Part shown: piece by piece, positions 1 to 8,025 of the stretch
Position numbering within the stretch: position 1 is the stretch's first letter
Layout: each line of letters begins with the position of its first letter
Assembly: GCF_014651715.1 (NCBI RefSeq)
Contig: NZ_BMXK01000006.1
Location: forward strand, 1-64,000
Length of the DNA stretch: 64,000 bases
From: Zhihengliuella salsuginis
GTDB lineage: Bacteria; Actinomycetota; Actinomycetes; Actinomycetales; Micrococcaceae
Direction of reading: 5' to 3'
Program-made: the position numbers and the translations under genes
The notes under the pieces: model-generated
The model's database searches: none
Seen by the model: the letters and a program-made list of their open reading frames with translations, nothing else
What the model was told of the DNA's origin: nothing

Positions 1-806
1 GGCGCCACACCAGGCGTGGCGACAAGTACGTCACCGTGATCATCGACCTCACCCCGGTCCGCGATGGCGCCGGCCCAGCAAGGCTGCTGGACATGGTCGA
101 GGGCCGGTCGAAGGCGGCGTTCAAGACCTGGCTCGCCGACCGCGACGACGCCTTCCGTGACGCGGTCGAGGTGGTCGCGATGGACGGCTTCACCGGGTTC
201 AAGACCGCCGCTGCAGAGGAGATCCCGGACGCGGTCACGGTGATGGATCCCTTCCATGTCGTGCGCCTGGCCGGTGACGCCCTCGACAGGTGCCGGCGCC
301 GGGTCCAACTCGCGATCCACGGGCACCGTGGGTTCAGGGACGACCCGCTCTACAAGTCGCGGCGCACGCTGCACACCGGCGCGGACCTGCTCACCGACAA
401 GCAGAGCGACAGGCTACGCGCGCTGTTCGTTGATGACGCTCACGTCGAGGTCGAGGCGACCTGGGGTGTCTACCAGCGCATGATCGCCGCCTATCGCCAC
501 GAGGACCGGCAACGTGGCCGCGAGCTCATGGAGAAGCTGATCACCGACCTCAGCGCCGGCGTCCCCAAGGTGCTCACCGAGCTCACCACCCTGGGCCGGA
601 CCCTGAAGAAGCGAGCCGCTGACGTGCTCGCCTACTTCGAACGACCCGGCACCAGCAACGGGCCGACCGAGGCGCTCAACGGACGGCTCGAACACCTGCG
701 CGGCTCCGCACTCGGGTTCCGCAACCTGACCAACTACATCGCCCGAAGCCTGCTCGAGACCGGCGGCTTCAGACCCCAACTCCTACACCCCCGATTGGGA
801 TGAGCC
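1..806 (+). mobile_element. Right part of an ISL3-family insertion sequence
   Basis: The transposase gene is followed 3 bp after its stop by the bases GAGCC, and the reverse complement of this end reads GGCTCATCCC, which resembles ISL3-family terminal repeats (typically starting GGCTCTT). The reading frame of a PKD-type protein begins directly after it without a start codon, so base 806 is the inferred junction. The left end lies outside the window, so the paired terminal repeat and target duplication cannot be checked. Confidence 0.7.
3..803 (+). CDS. ISL3-family transposase, C-terminal part
   Basis: The frame is open from the first bases of the window (…RRGDKYVTVIIDL…), so this is the C-terminal two thirds of a longer protein; the GTG at 36 is not a true start. 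ISL3 transposases are DDE enzymes, and the expected catalytic landmarks are visible: the first Asp in VIIDLTP, a second in VVAMDGFTGF, the MDPFHVVRLAG segment, and the terminal Glu in SNGPTEALNGRL. The C-terminus ARSLLETGGFRPQLLHPRL is typical of the family's natural end, so the 3' part looks complete and possibly functional. It lies immediately upstream of the gene it appears to have broken. Confidence 0.9.
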   Translation, partial: RHTRRGDKYVTVIIDLTPVRDGAGPARLLDMVEGRSKAAFKTWLADRDDAFRDAVEVVAMDGFTGFKTAAAEEIPDAVTVMDPFHVVRLAGDALDRCRRRVQLAIHGHRGFRDDPLYKSRRTLHTGADLLTDKQSDRLRALFVDDAHVEVEATWGVYQRMIAAYRHEDRQRGRELMEKLITDLSAGVPKVLTELTTLGRTLKKRAADVLAYFERPGTSNGPTEALNGRLEHLRGSALGFRNLTNYIARSLLETGGFRPQLLHPRLG

Positions 807-1554
807 ACATATCTGCGATCTCTCCGGTACCGGAAATTTCGATCTTGCCTGTACGAACGAGGACTTCGGTTGCCCTGAAGATTCCGATCGTCAGAGGCGG
901 TGGAACTACACGGTAGCCGATCCGAATCTTGTCGCCACGTCTCAATTTCGGTGCAGTCCTGTCGCCGGAGAATCCCTGGACGAGGAAGCAGGCGAGGCGG
1001 CAGAGGAGGTAGTGGTGACGCTCGAAGAATTCCGCCGCCTTCCACTGCCAGCCTCGGAGATCATTTTCGAGAACGGTGTAGAGGGCGAGCCGATGTACGG
1101 CATCGCGCTGATCGGGCACCACGTAAATCTGTGGGCCGACTCCGAGGAGTTCGAGACGACGACCTCCATCCTGGGGGCGCCGGTCGACGTCAAGGCCACT
1201 CCCATCGAATACCGGTGGACCTATGACGACGGGCAGTACCGGACGACTCCGCATGCCGGCGAGCCCCGTCCTGACGGAGTGGACCCCTACGAATACAAGA
1301 CCCACACGAGCATCGTCTACGAGGAAGCGGGAAACTACGACGTCGCGCTGGAGACCGTCTATGCCGGGTACTTCCGCACCGGTGGATCCGGGTGGATCCC
1401 CATTCCAGGTGTCGCAGTCGTAGCAAGCGATCCGAAGGTGAACAGCATCTGGAAGACCGAGACACGACTCGTCTCGGAGGACTGCACGGAGAACCCCGAC
1501 GGCTGGGCCTGCGAATCACCGTTCCTGAAGACGCCGCCGTGGGAGCAGGGGTGA
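807..1554 (+). pseudogene. PKD-type secreted protein, 5' end lost to the ISL3 insertion
   Basis: The frame is open from the IS junction to 1554 without a plausible native start; the first GTG is at 1012, well inside the homologous region. The translation resembles the intact protein at 39946-41064: both have a GEHMNMW/GHHVNLW motif, a beta-rich PKD-like core (YTWDYGNGQTRTT here YRWTYDDGQYRTT), the segment SEWIPIPGVA/SGWIPIPGVA, and a Cys-containing tail ending in a Trp-rich PPWEQG. The signal peptide and N-terminal linker are missing. The remaining 180-residue frame from the GTG could still be translated but would lack an export signal. Function is unknown; related proteins are probably exported. 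Confidence 0.7.
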
Positions 1555-2197
1555 CCGGCGCTGAAGGAGCACCACTCCGTCGTCGATGATGGCCGCCCGC
1601 CCCTCGGGATCGACTGTCTCGCGGGGTCGAAGTTCCTTGATGCGCACGTCCCAGAGGTTCAGATCGAGGTCGAGCTGAGCGATTTCCTCGTCGGGAGTGA
1701 GCAGGTTGTGGTCGGCGTGCATCTCCGGGGGCGCCCACGGTGGCACGGCCGCGTGAGTCACGATCAGCAGATGGCCGCCCGGGACCACGCGGGATGCCGC
1801 GGTGCGAAGAATCGACGCCCGGGTCAAGGCGACCGGTGAGTGGAAGAAAGAGGCGGTGACCAGGTCGTACTCGTCGTCGGTCGACCAGTGTTCCAGGTCG
1901 ACCGCTTCGAATCGGGCCGCACCCGGGGAGGGGGGCGCCGTCGGCGGCGGCAGACGCCCGGGCGATGGCAGTCGGCGCGATGTCGACGCCGACCGTGTTC
2001 CACCCGTGCTGGGCCAGCCAGATGGCATCACCGCCCTCCCCGCAGCCGATATCCAGAGCCCGCCCCGGCTGCAGTCCGCTGACGACGTCGGCCGTCGTCT
2101 GGTTGACCCGCCCGGACCAGATGGTCTCGGCCGAGCCGTACCGGTTCTCCCAGAAGGCGGCGGGCGTGGAGGCGTCCTCCGTGGTGTGGCTGCTCAT
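1516..2197 (-). pseudogene. SAM-dependent methyltransferase with a one-base frameshift
   Basis: The start ATG at 2197 opens with MSSHTTEDAST, followed by FWENRYG and the class I methyltransferase motif I ALDIGCGEGGDAIWLA and the acidic post-I loop VGVDIAP, in the style of TehB-like enzymes. The frame is lost about 90 codons in. It continues in another frame with ARFEAVDLEHW, YDLVTASFFHSP and GGHLLIVTHA, which are the expected later motifs. Removing one base from the G6 run at 1930-1935 joins the two parts cleanly, so this is either a real homopolymer mutation or a sequencing error. The 3' end overlaps the convergent PKD fragment by 39 bp. Upstream, at 2276-2289, is the palindrome GCAAAC-GT-GTTTGC. 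Confidence 0.65.
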
Positions 2198-2272
2198 GTG
2201 CTGTCCGTCCTCTCGGCGTCTTGAAGGCGACGCTGGCTTTGCCTGGTGCAAGTCTCGACGAACGATCGCGAA

Positions 2273-2318
2273 ATCGCAAACGTGTTTGCCGATATAGCAA
2301 AATAAGGCATCGCAAACG
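2273..2318. promoter_or_regulatory. Palindrome and direct repeats upstream of the methyltransferase
   Basis: GCAAAC-GT-GTTTGC (2276-2289) is a perfect inverted repeat, and ATCGCAAACG occurs twice, at 2273-2282 and 2309-2318. The AT-richer stretch between them would suit a promoter for the minus-strand methyltransferase. The binding protein is unknown. Confidence 0.35.
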
Positions 2319-2380
2319 GCGCCGGCGCGATCCGCTGGGACCGTGCCGGCGCCGTCGTGGAGCGGCAGCCCGGACTGGAC

Positions 2381-3175
2381 CTACTTGGTGTTCCAGACCA
2401 CCGGTTCGCCGTTGAAGTCCAGCGTGCCGGAGACACGCAGCGTGGCGTCCTCGAGGGCTTCGGCCGGGACGTCGAAGCACGACTGGAACGACGCCGTCCC
2501 TCCCGACGTCAGATTCGGCTGGTCGTAGCCCTCGTTCTCCAGGACGGCGCTGCAGGTCGTGGTCGAGTAGATGCGCGAGTCCGAGCCGACCAACTCGACG
2601 TTCAGTTCGATCCAGGGAACCCCCTCCTCCGCGCCGGTGTAGGTCGCCGTCAGGTCGGCGAGCACGTACTGCGCCTCTGCGGGTTCGTTGTACTCCCAGG
2701 CTGCGGCGACTTCCTCGCCCGCGTCCAGATTCACGGCATCCACCGTGACCTCGTAGTCGTCGAGCTGGCCGGTGGCGCCGATCGCGAGGGGCTCGACCGA
2801 TGTGGTCTCCTCCTGCTCCTCGTCGGTGGCCGCGCGCTCCCCGGTCTCCGCCTCTTCGATCGCCTGGTCGAAGGACTCCGAAACCTCGTCGATCGCGGCC
2901 CCGTAGAACGCCTGGGAGGCGAAGACGATGATGATCGCGACGACGGCGATGATGCTCGAGGCGATGCCCAGGCCCTTTCCGCCGTGGCGCTTGGACGCGA
3001 TGACGAGCGAGGCGATGCCGAGCCCGAGCGCGATGACACCCAGGACCGCGGCGAAGTTGTTGATGATCGGCAGCGCGGACAGGACGATCGCCACGATCGC
3101 GGTCACGAGTGCGGCGACGCCGAGCCCCTTGCCGGCGGAAGTCCTCGCGACTCCCGTGTGGATCTGATTGCTCAT
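2381..3175 (-). CDS. DUF4190/DUF4352-like membrane protein
   Basis: A 264-residue protein. After a short cytoplasmic start (MSNQIHTGVARTS) there are hydrophobic segments around residues 18-60 and 70-95, with the GKGLG repeats seen in DUF4190-type small membrane proteins. An acidic linker rich in Glu and Thr follows. The C-terminal half (about 125-264) is an extracytoplasmic immunoglobulin-like domain of the DUF4352/telokin type, with Cys residues in TTTCSAVLE and SFQSCFDVP that could form a disulfide. Such proteins are surface-anchored and their ligands are unknown. It is monocistronic as far as can be seen; a hairpin at 3300-3331 separates it from the DUF305 gene upstream. Confidence 0.75.
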   Translation of the reverse strand: MSNQIHTGVARTSAGKGLGVAALVTAIVAIVLSALPIINNFAAVLGVIALGLGIASLVIASKRHGGKGLGIASSIIAVVAIIIVFASQAFYGAAIDEVSESFDQAIEEAETGERAATDEEQEETTSVEPLAIGATGQLDDYEVTVDAVNLDAGEEVAAAWEYNEPAEAQYVLADLTATYTGAEEGVPWIELNVELVGSDSRIYSTTTCSAVLENEGYDQPNLTSGGTASFQSCFDVPAEALEDATLRVSGTLDFNGEPVVWNTK

Positions 3176-3299
3176 TGTTCCCCCAACGAACTGGATGATG
3201 TCGGTCGCGCCGAAGACCTCGGCGCGACTCGATCAAAACCCTAGGCGGGGGCACCCGCAGAATAGGTTCAGGGGAGCGGGGGCGGGGTGCGCCGGCGGC

Positions 3300-3331
3300 G
3301 CGGTCGGCCGGTGCTCAGACCGGCCGACCGC
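3300..3331 (-). terminator. Rho-independent-type terminator of the DUF305 gene
   Basis: A perfect 13-bp inverted repeat (arms 3300-3312 and 3319-3331, each built on CGGTCGGCCGGT and its complement) with a 6-nt loop lies 16 bp beyond the DUF305 stop. There is no clear T-tract, as is common in high-GC actinobacteria. Confidence 0.65.
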
Positions 3332-3346
3332 CCCGTTTCGGAGGGG

Positions 3347-3973
3347 TCAGCCCTCGAGCATGCCGCGCATTCGGGAGATCTCCGCGTCCTGCGCGTCGAT
3401 GATCTCCTGCGCCAGCTCGCGCGCCTCGGCGTTCTGTCCCTCGTCGATCACCGTCTGCGCCATGGTCACGGCGCCCTCGTGATGGGCGATCATCTGCTCC
3501 AGGAACAGCTTCGCCGCGTCGTCGCCCGTGGCGTGCTGGAGCTCGGCGAGGTCGTCCTCGCTCATCATCCCGTCCATCCCGCCGTGGCCGGAGTGCTCGC
3601 CGTCGCGGGCTCCCCACGCGTCGAGCAGCTTCTCCAGCTGCCCGATCTCCGGGCCCTGCGCCGCCTTGATCTCGACGGCGAGCTCCGCGGTCCCGCGCCC
3701 GAGGGCGCTCTCGCGCAGCCCCTCGGCCCCGAGGACCAGGCCGGACATCTCGATCGCCTGCCGGTGGTGCGGGATCATGCCGGTCGCGAACGCGATGTCG
3801 GCCTCGTTCGCCTCGGCTGATGCGGTGTTGCTGGCGGCGGCGTCGCTGCCCGGCGCACTGCTGGCGGCCGGGCCGGTGGTGCCGGCGTCGTCATTCCCGG
3901 TGGCGCATCCGGCGAGGGCGATCGCTCCGATCGCGAGCACGGCGGCGGAACGGGTCATCGTTGTCTTCTTCAT
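3347..3973 (-). CDS. DUF305-family exported lipoprotein
   Basis: The 208-residue protein from MKKTTMTRSA has a lipoprotein signal peptide ending in ALAGCATG, so it should be anchored outside the membrane. Two DUF305 repeats follow (four-helix ferritin-like halves): the first contains DIAFATGMIPHHRQAIEMS and the second AKLFLEQMIAHHEGAVTMA. The HH pairs, together with Met and Asp/Glu residues (HSGHGGMDGMMSEDDL between repeats), look suited to binding metal, probably copper. It lies 43 bp downstream of a DUF6153 gene, a frequent partner, so the two are probably one operon concerned with extracytoplasmic copper. Substrate or chaperone role is inference. Confidence 0.85.
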   Translation of the reverse strand: MKKTTMTRSAAVLAIGAIALAGCATGNDDAGTTGPAASSAPGSDAAASNTASAEANEADIAFATGMIPHHRQAIEMSGLVLGAEGLRESALGRGTAELAVEIKAAQGPEIGQLEKLLDAWGARDGEHSGHGGMDGMMSEDDLAELQHATGDDAAKLFLEQMIAHHEGAVTMAQTVIDEGQNAEARELAQEIIDAQDAEISRMRGMLEG

Positions 3974-4016
3974 GTCTACTCCTGTGGTCGGTGTGGTGTG
4001 CGGTCGGGGCCGCATT

Positions 4017-4424
4017 TCACGTCCGACAGACGCAGAGCATGTTGAGGTCGGGCGGCCGGGGTGGCGCCGGGAGTGGGACGGGCGTGCGGGGGAGCAGGCG
4101 GCGCCACGCGCGGAGCCGCAGCCGGAAGGCGGGCGGCCCGGCGAGGTGCAGGACCGCCGCGATCAGCGCGAGCAGGCAGGCCGCTGCCATCGCGGCATGC
4201 GCCTGCGGGCAGTCGGCGCAGTCCTCGGTACCCGGGGCCGGATGCGAAAACGACGACGCCGCGCCCGTTGCTGCGTGCGCCCCGCCGTGGGTGGCGGGGG
4301 CGGCTGCGGCGGGCGCGGCGTCGTGCTGGGCGGAGGGGGTGCCGTGCTGGGCGAGGGCGTGCATGCCCAGCAGGCCGAGGATGATGCAGCAGGCGCTGAT
4401 CAACGCGGCGAGGTTCGCGCGCAC
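4017..4424 (-). CDS. DUF6153-type small membrane protein
   Basis: The GTG at 4424 is chosen because AGGAGG lies 8 bp upstream; a longer frame has no such site. The 135-residue product starts VRANLAALISACCIILGLLGMHAL (first membrane helix), has a His-rich extracytoplasmic loop with a DCADCP motif, a second helix (AAACLLALIAAVLHLAG), and a Pro/Arg-rich tail ending in LCVCRT. The His and Cys residues suggest metal contact, which fits the downstream DUF305 gene. No enzymatic function is known for the family. Confidence 0.75.
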   Translation of the reverse strand: MRANLAALISACCIILGLLGMHALAQHGTPSAQHDAAPAAAAPATHGGAHAATGAASSFSHPAPGTEDCADCPQAHAAMAAACLLALIAAVLHLAGPPAFRLRLRAWRRLLPRTPVPLPAPPRPPDLNMLCVCRT

Positions 4425-4544
4425 TCGAAGACCCTCCTGCTGCCGATGCCCTGGTTGCGGGCGTCGCGTGACACCCGATCCCCGGAAGTCTAAGGGGTGA
4501 AGCTGAGAGGATCTCGGACGCGGGGACCCGGCCGGAAACGCAGT

Positions 4545-4576
4545 CGTGCCCCGAACCGGGCGGTTCGGGGCACGAG
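4545..4576 (-). terminator. Strong hairpin terminator after the DoxX gene
   Basis: A perfect 14-bp inverted repeat (arms 4545-4558 and 4563-4576, TCGTGCCCCGAACC and its complement) with a 4-nt loop lies about 60 bp past the DoxX stop. It separates doxX from the DUF6153-DUF305 operon on the same strand. Confidence 0.7.
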
Positions 4577-4638
4577 TGCTGGTGCGGGTCATGAGACGGC
4601 GCCGCCTCGAGGGGATCAGGCGGCGTTTCGCGCGGGGA

Positions 4639-5079
4639 TCAGGCGAGCTTCGCGAGCGCGCCCTTCCGGCTGCCGAAGAGGGCGGCGTCGAGGGAGATGC
4701 GGCCCGGGCCGACGAGGAAGAGCGCCAGCGTCGCCGCGCCGAGCGCGAGCACCAGCTCGTACCCGCCGTTGGCGACGAACACGCCGGCGCCGGCATGGAC
4801 CAGGATGATCGCCGCGGCCATGTTGACGGTGAGCAGGATCGCGACGGGCCGGGTCAGCAGGCCGAGGATCAACAGGGCGCCGCCGGCGAGCTCGAGCGAG
4901 GCGATGACCGGGGCCACCGCGGCCGCGGCCGGAACGCCCATGTCGGTGAAGGCGCCGACGGTGCCGGGGATCGTGAATTCGTTGAACTTCTGCCAGCCGT
5001 GCGCCAGGAAGAGGAAGCCGAAGGCGACTCGGATGATCAGGCGGGCGGCGGCCGATGCGGTGGAAGCGGAGGTGTTCAT
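4639..5079 (-). CDS. DoxX-family membrane protein
   Basis: A 146-residue protein with four predicted membrane helices: about residues 10-30 (LIIRVAFGFLFLAHGWQKF, the DoxX signature), 55-80, 82-100 and 105-130. DoxX/SURF4-like proteins are linked to quinone or redox functions at the membrane, but most members, like this one, have no assigned reaction. It lies between a strong terminator downstream and, upstream, the stop of a reductase gene 87 bp away; the AT-rich stretch just upstream of the start (5080-5110) would hold its own promoter. Confidence 0.85.
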   Translation of the reverse strand: MNTSASTASAAARLIIRVAFGFLFLAHGWQKFNEFTIPGTVGAFTDMGVPAAAAVAPVIASLELAGGALLILGLLTRPVAILLTVNMAAAIILVHAGAGVFVANGGYELVLALGAATLALFLVGPGRISLDAALFGSRKGALAKLA

Positions 5080-5166
5080 AAGAATACTCCACCACGATTT
5101 AGTTTAAGCTTCAACAGATCGTGACGATTCTTGTCGTGTCGTCTTCGCCACATCGACCGCTCCGGG

Positions 5167-6189
5167 TCAGGCCGTGCGGACCACCATCTTGCCCGTGTTG
5201 GCGCCGCGCATCATGTCCAGGAAGGCGTCGACGGCGTTCTCGATCCCGTCGACCACGGTCTCGTCGTACTGGACCTCGCCGTCGGCGAACCACCCGCTCA
5301 TCTTCTCGTTGTACTCGCCGGCCTTGTCCAGGTGGTGCCCCAGCGTGAAGCCGCGCATGGACAGGCTGCCCTTGATGAACTTGACCAGGTTGTCCGGACC
5401 GGCGGCGGGCCCGGTGGTGTTGTACTGCGAGATCGCACCGCACAGCGCGATGCGCCCGTGGTCGTTCATGACGTCGATCGCGGCCTCGAGGTGGTCGCCG
5501 CCGACGTTGTCGAAGAACACGTCCACGCCGCCCGGGACCAGCTCGGCCAGCTGCTCGCGGACCGGCGCGCTCTTGTAGTTCAGCGCGGCGTCGAACCCGT
5601 ACTTCTCCTTCAGGAGGGCGACCTTCTGATCCGAGCCGGCCGAGCCGATGACCCGGCCAGCGCCCAGCAGGCGGGCGATCTGCCCGACGGCGGTGCCCAC
5701 GGCGCCCGCCGCGCCGGAGACGAACACGGTCTCACCCGGCGCCACGGGGGCGATCTCGGTCAGGCCCACGTAGGCGGTCAGCCCGGTCATGCCCAGGATG
5801 CCCAGGTAGAGCGACGGCGAGGCGCCCGGCAGGTCGGCGACGGCACGGAACGCGCCGGCGTCGTCCTGGGCGACGTCCCGCCAGCCGAGCTGGTGCAGGA
5901 CCAGCGTGCCGACCGGCAGGTCCGCGGAGCGGGAGGCGACCACGCGGCCGACGGAGCCGCCATTCATGGTCTCGCCGAGCGCGAAGGGCGGGATGTAGCT
6001 CTTCGCGTCCGACATGCGACCGCGCATGTAGGGGTCCACGGACATGAACTCGTTGGCGACACGCACCTGGTTCTCGCCGAGGTCGTCGAGCTCGATGGTG
6101 ACGGTGCGGAAGTTCTCCGGGGTCGGCCAGCCGTCGGGGCGGGCGACGAGCTGGATCTGGGTGCTGGTCTGGCGGGTGTTCTCAGTCAA
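5167..6189 (-). CDS. NADP-dependent medium-chain (CurA-like) oxidoreductase
   Basis: At 340 residues it matches the leukotriene-B4-dehydrogenase/CurA-type zinc-free branch of the MDR superfamily, which reduces alpha,beta-unsaturated ketones or quinones with NADPH. The N-terminal catalytic domain includes YMRGRMSD and PPFALGETMNGGSVGRV. The Rossmann domain has VFVSGAAGAVGTAVGQIA (nucleotide loop), VIGSAGSDQKV and VFFDNVGGDHLEAAI. It is followed 25 bp upstream by a DUF1304 membrane protein in the same direction, and divergently by a TetR regulator that probably controls both. The natural substrate cannot be read from the sequence. Confidence 0.9.
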   Translation of the reverse strand: MTENTRQTSTQIQLVARPDGWPTPENFRTVTIELDDLGENQVRVANEFMSVDPYMRGRMSDAKSYIPPFALGETMNGGSVGRVVASRSADLPVGTLVLHQLGWRDVAQDDAGAFRAVADLPGASPSLYLGILGMTGLTAYVGLTEIAPVAPGETVFVSGAAGAVGTAVGQIARLLGAGRVIGSAGSDQKVALLKEKYGFDAALNYKSAPVREQLAELVPGGVDVFFDNVGGDHLEAAIDVMNDHGRIALCGAISQYNTTGPAAGPDNLVKFIKGSLSMRGFTLGHHLDKAGEYNEKMSGWFADGEVQYDETVVDGIENAVDAFLDMMRGANTGKMVVRTA

Positions 6190-6213
6190 GGTGATTCGCT
6201 TTCTGGTGGTGGT

Positions 6214-6597
6214 TCAGATCAAGGAGAGGAGCAGTACGACGACGCCGGCGGCCGGGAGGAGCCCCTGCTTGGCGGCCGCGGCGCGCTTGTTCGGCGAGCT
6301 GATCGCCAGCACCGCGGCCGCGGCGGCCATCGAGCCGAGCCCCGCGAACGTCAGCGTCAGCCCGGCCGTCGTCGCGCCCGCGGCCACGGACGCGATGCCG
6401 GCGGCGGCCAGGATCGCGAGGAAGAGGTTGTAGAAGCCGTGGTTGAAGGCGAGTTCGCGGGTGGCGAGGGCCTCGTCGCCGGTGGTGCCGAAGGCGGCCC
6501 GGGCCCGAGGGGAGGTCCACGCGATCGACTCGAGATAGAAGATGAACACGTGGACGGCGGCCGCGAGGGCGGCGAGGACGAGGCCGGCGATGATCAT
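6214..6597 (-). CDS. DUF1304-family membrane protein
   Basis: A 127-residue integral membrane protein with four helices (about 3-22, 48-70, 73-97, 107-126) and the family signature HVFIFYLESIAW followed by NHGFYNLFLAI. DUF1304 proteins have no defined activity. It is the first gene of a two-gene unit with the CurA-like reductase and is divergent from the TetR gene at 6693, suggesting induction together under TetR control. Confidence 0.85.
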   Translation of the reverse strand: MIIAGLVLAALAAAVHVFIFYLESIAWTSPRARAAFGTTGDEALATRELAFNHGFYNLFLAILAAAGIASVAAGATTAGLTLTFAGLGSMAAAAAVLAISSPNKRAAAAKQGLLPAAGVVVLLLSLI

Positions 6598-6632
6598 GGG
6601 GTTCCCTGGTTCGAGGCGGACTGTTTTTGTAC

Positions 6633-6664
6633 TGACCGTTCTAATATATACTGGAATGACCGTT
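6633..6664. promoter_or_regulatory. Putative TetR operator between DUF1304 and tetR
   Basis: TGACCGTT is repeated directly at 6633-6640 and 6657-6664, and 6639-6656 (TTCTAA…CTGGAA around TATATA) is an imperfect palindrome matching at 14 of 18 positions. Sitting in the only intergenic gap between divergent genes, it is the natural site for the regulator at 6693 and contains AT-rich promoter-like sequence. Confidence 0.5.
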
Positions 6665-6692
6665 ACGCAAATATCGAGTTCAGGAGGCCGCC

Positions 6693-7268
6693 GTGGGGCG
6701 TGTGCAGACGTTCGAGACCGATGTCGTGGTGCGCGCTGCCCGGGCGGTGTTCTGGCAGCGCGGATTCGAGGAGGCCTCCATCCCCGAGCTCGAGCAGGCG
6801 ACCGGCCTGCGCCGGTCCAGCCTCTACAACACGTTCGGCAGCAAGCGCGGCCTCTTCGATGCCGCCGTCGCGAGCTACTTGCGCGAGGTCATCGCCCCGC
6901 GCCTGCGCCCGCTGACCGAGGCGCCGGTGGGTGCGGACGCCGTCGTCGACTACCTGATGGGGATGCGCGCCGGCCTGGACGACCCGGAGGCGGACGCCGC
7001 GCGGCACGGGTGCCTGCTGATGAACACGGCGGGCGCGCCGGTCGCGATGGAGCAGGCCGTGGGCGAGGCCGTCGCGGCCTACCGCGAGGAGCTGCGCCGG
7101 GCGCTGGCCTCCGGGATCGCCGCGCGGCACCCGGAAGCCGGCGAACGTGAGCGCGGGCGCCTGGCCGAGGCGGTGACCGCTCTGGTGACCTCCGCCTTCG
7201 CGCTCACCCGCGTGGACAACGCGGCGGCGCTGCGCAGCCTGGACGCCGCGCTCGACCTCGTCGACTGA
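6693..7268 (+). CDS. TetR-family transcriptional regulator
   Basis: The GTG at 6693 follows an AGGAGG-like site (caggaggccgcc). The 191-residue protein has an N-terminal helix-turn-helix, with ASIPELEQATGLRRSSLYNTFGSKRGLF as helices 2-4, and a TetR_C_16/YcdC-like ligand domain. It contains RHGCLLMNTAG, a motif common in regulators of the AcuR/NemR type that respond to reactive electrophiles, including a Cys at about residue 109. That fits control of the divergent enal/quinone reductase. The effector is inference. Confidence 0.88.
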   Translation: MGRVQTFETDVVVRAARAVFWQRGFEEASIPELEQATGLRRSSLYNTFGSKRGLFDAAVASYLREVIAPRLRPLTEAPVGADAVVDYLMGMRAGLDDPEADAARHGCLLMNTAGAPVAMEQAVGEAVAAYREELRRALASGIAARHPEAGERERGRLAEAVTALVTSAFALTRVDNAAALRSLDAALDLVD

Positions 7269-7312
7269 CCGCCCGCGCGCATTATGAGGTTCCGGGTCAT
7301 TACACTGGTGGG

Positions 7313-7969
7313 ATGACTTCACCGAAGAGCCCCCGACTGCCGTCCTTCGCCGATCTGGCGCCCGCCGCCCACGCGGATCTGACCGCCCTGCCGGTGGACG
7401 GCCGCGTCGAGGACGCCGCGTTCGTCGAGGACGCGGCCGCCGGTGCCGACCTCGAGGACACCGTCTTCACGGGGTGCAGCTTCCGCCGGGTGATGCTCTC
7501 CGACGCGGATCTGAACCGGACCAGCTTCGGCGACTGCCGCTTCGCCGAGCTCAACGCCCCGGTGTTCCGGGCGCCGGACAGCACGTGGTTCAACACGCGC
7601 CTCGCGCAGACGCGCCTGGGCTCCGCGGAACTCTACGGGGCGTCCCTGCGGTCGGTCCGGTTCGACGGCGGCAAGCTCGGGTACGTCAACCTGCGCCAGG
7701 CGAAGCTGCGCGATGTGGCGTTCCAGGACGTGGTCTTCGACGAGCTCGACCTCGGTTCGGCGAGCCTCGACCGGGTCTCCTTCACGGACTGCCGCATCGA
7801 CACCCTCGCCCTCGACGGCGCGAAGCTCAAGGATGTGGACCTGCGGGGCGTGCGCTTCCGCGCGATCTCAGGGCTGGCCGGGCTGCGCGGGGCCACGGTC
7901 GACGCGCTCCAGCTCGCAGACCTGGCCCCGGCGCTCGCAGCCCACGTGGGGCTCGTCGTCGCCGACTGA
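7313..7969 (+). CDS. Pentapeptide-repeat protein
   Basis: A 218-residue protein with about 25 tandem A(D/N)LXX-like repeats from residue 35 on (for example ADLEDTVFTGCSFRRVMLSD, LRQAKLRDVAFQDV, LDGAKLKDVDLRG). Such repeats fold as a right-handed quadrilateral beta-helix. Some members (Qnr, MfpA) protect DNA gyrase from quinolones, but this one cannot be assigned to that group by eye. It stands alone between a TetR gene and a convergent Fic gene. It has no signal peptide, so it is cytoplasmic. Confidence 0.85.
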   Translation: MTSPKSPRLPSFADLAPAAHADLTALPVDGRVEDAAFVEDAAAGADLEDTVFTGCSFRRVMLSDADLNRTSFGDCRFAELNAPVFRAPDSTWFNTRLAQTRLGSAELYGASLRSVRFDGGKLGYVNLRQAKLRDVAFQDVVFDELDLGSASLDRVSFTDCRIDTLALDGAKLKDVDLRGVRFRAISGLAGLRGATVDALQLADLAPALAAHVGLVVAD

Positions 7970-8025
7970 GCGTTGCGAGAGCCAGGGTCGATGTTGGATC
8001 CCAAAAGTTGAGCACAGGGCGTAGA

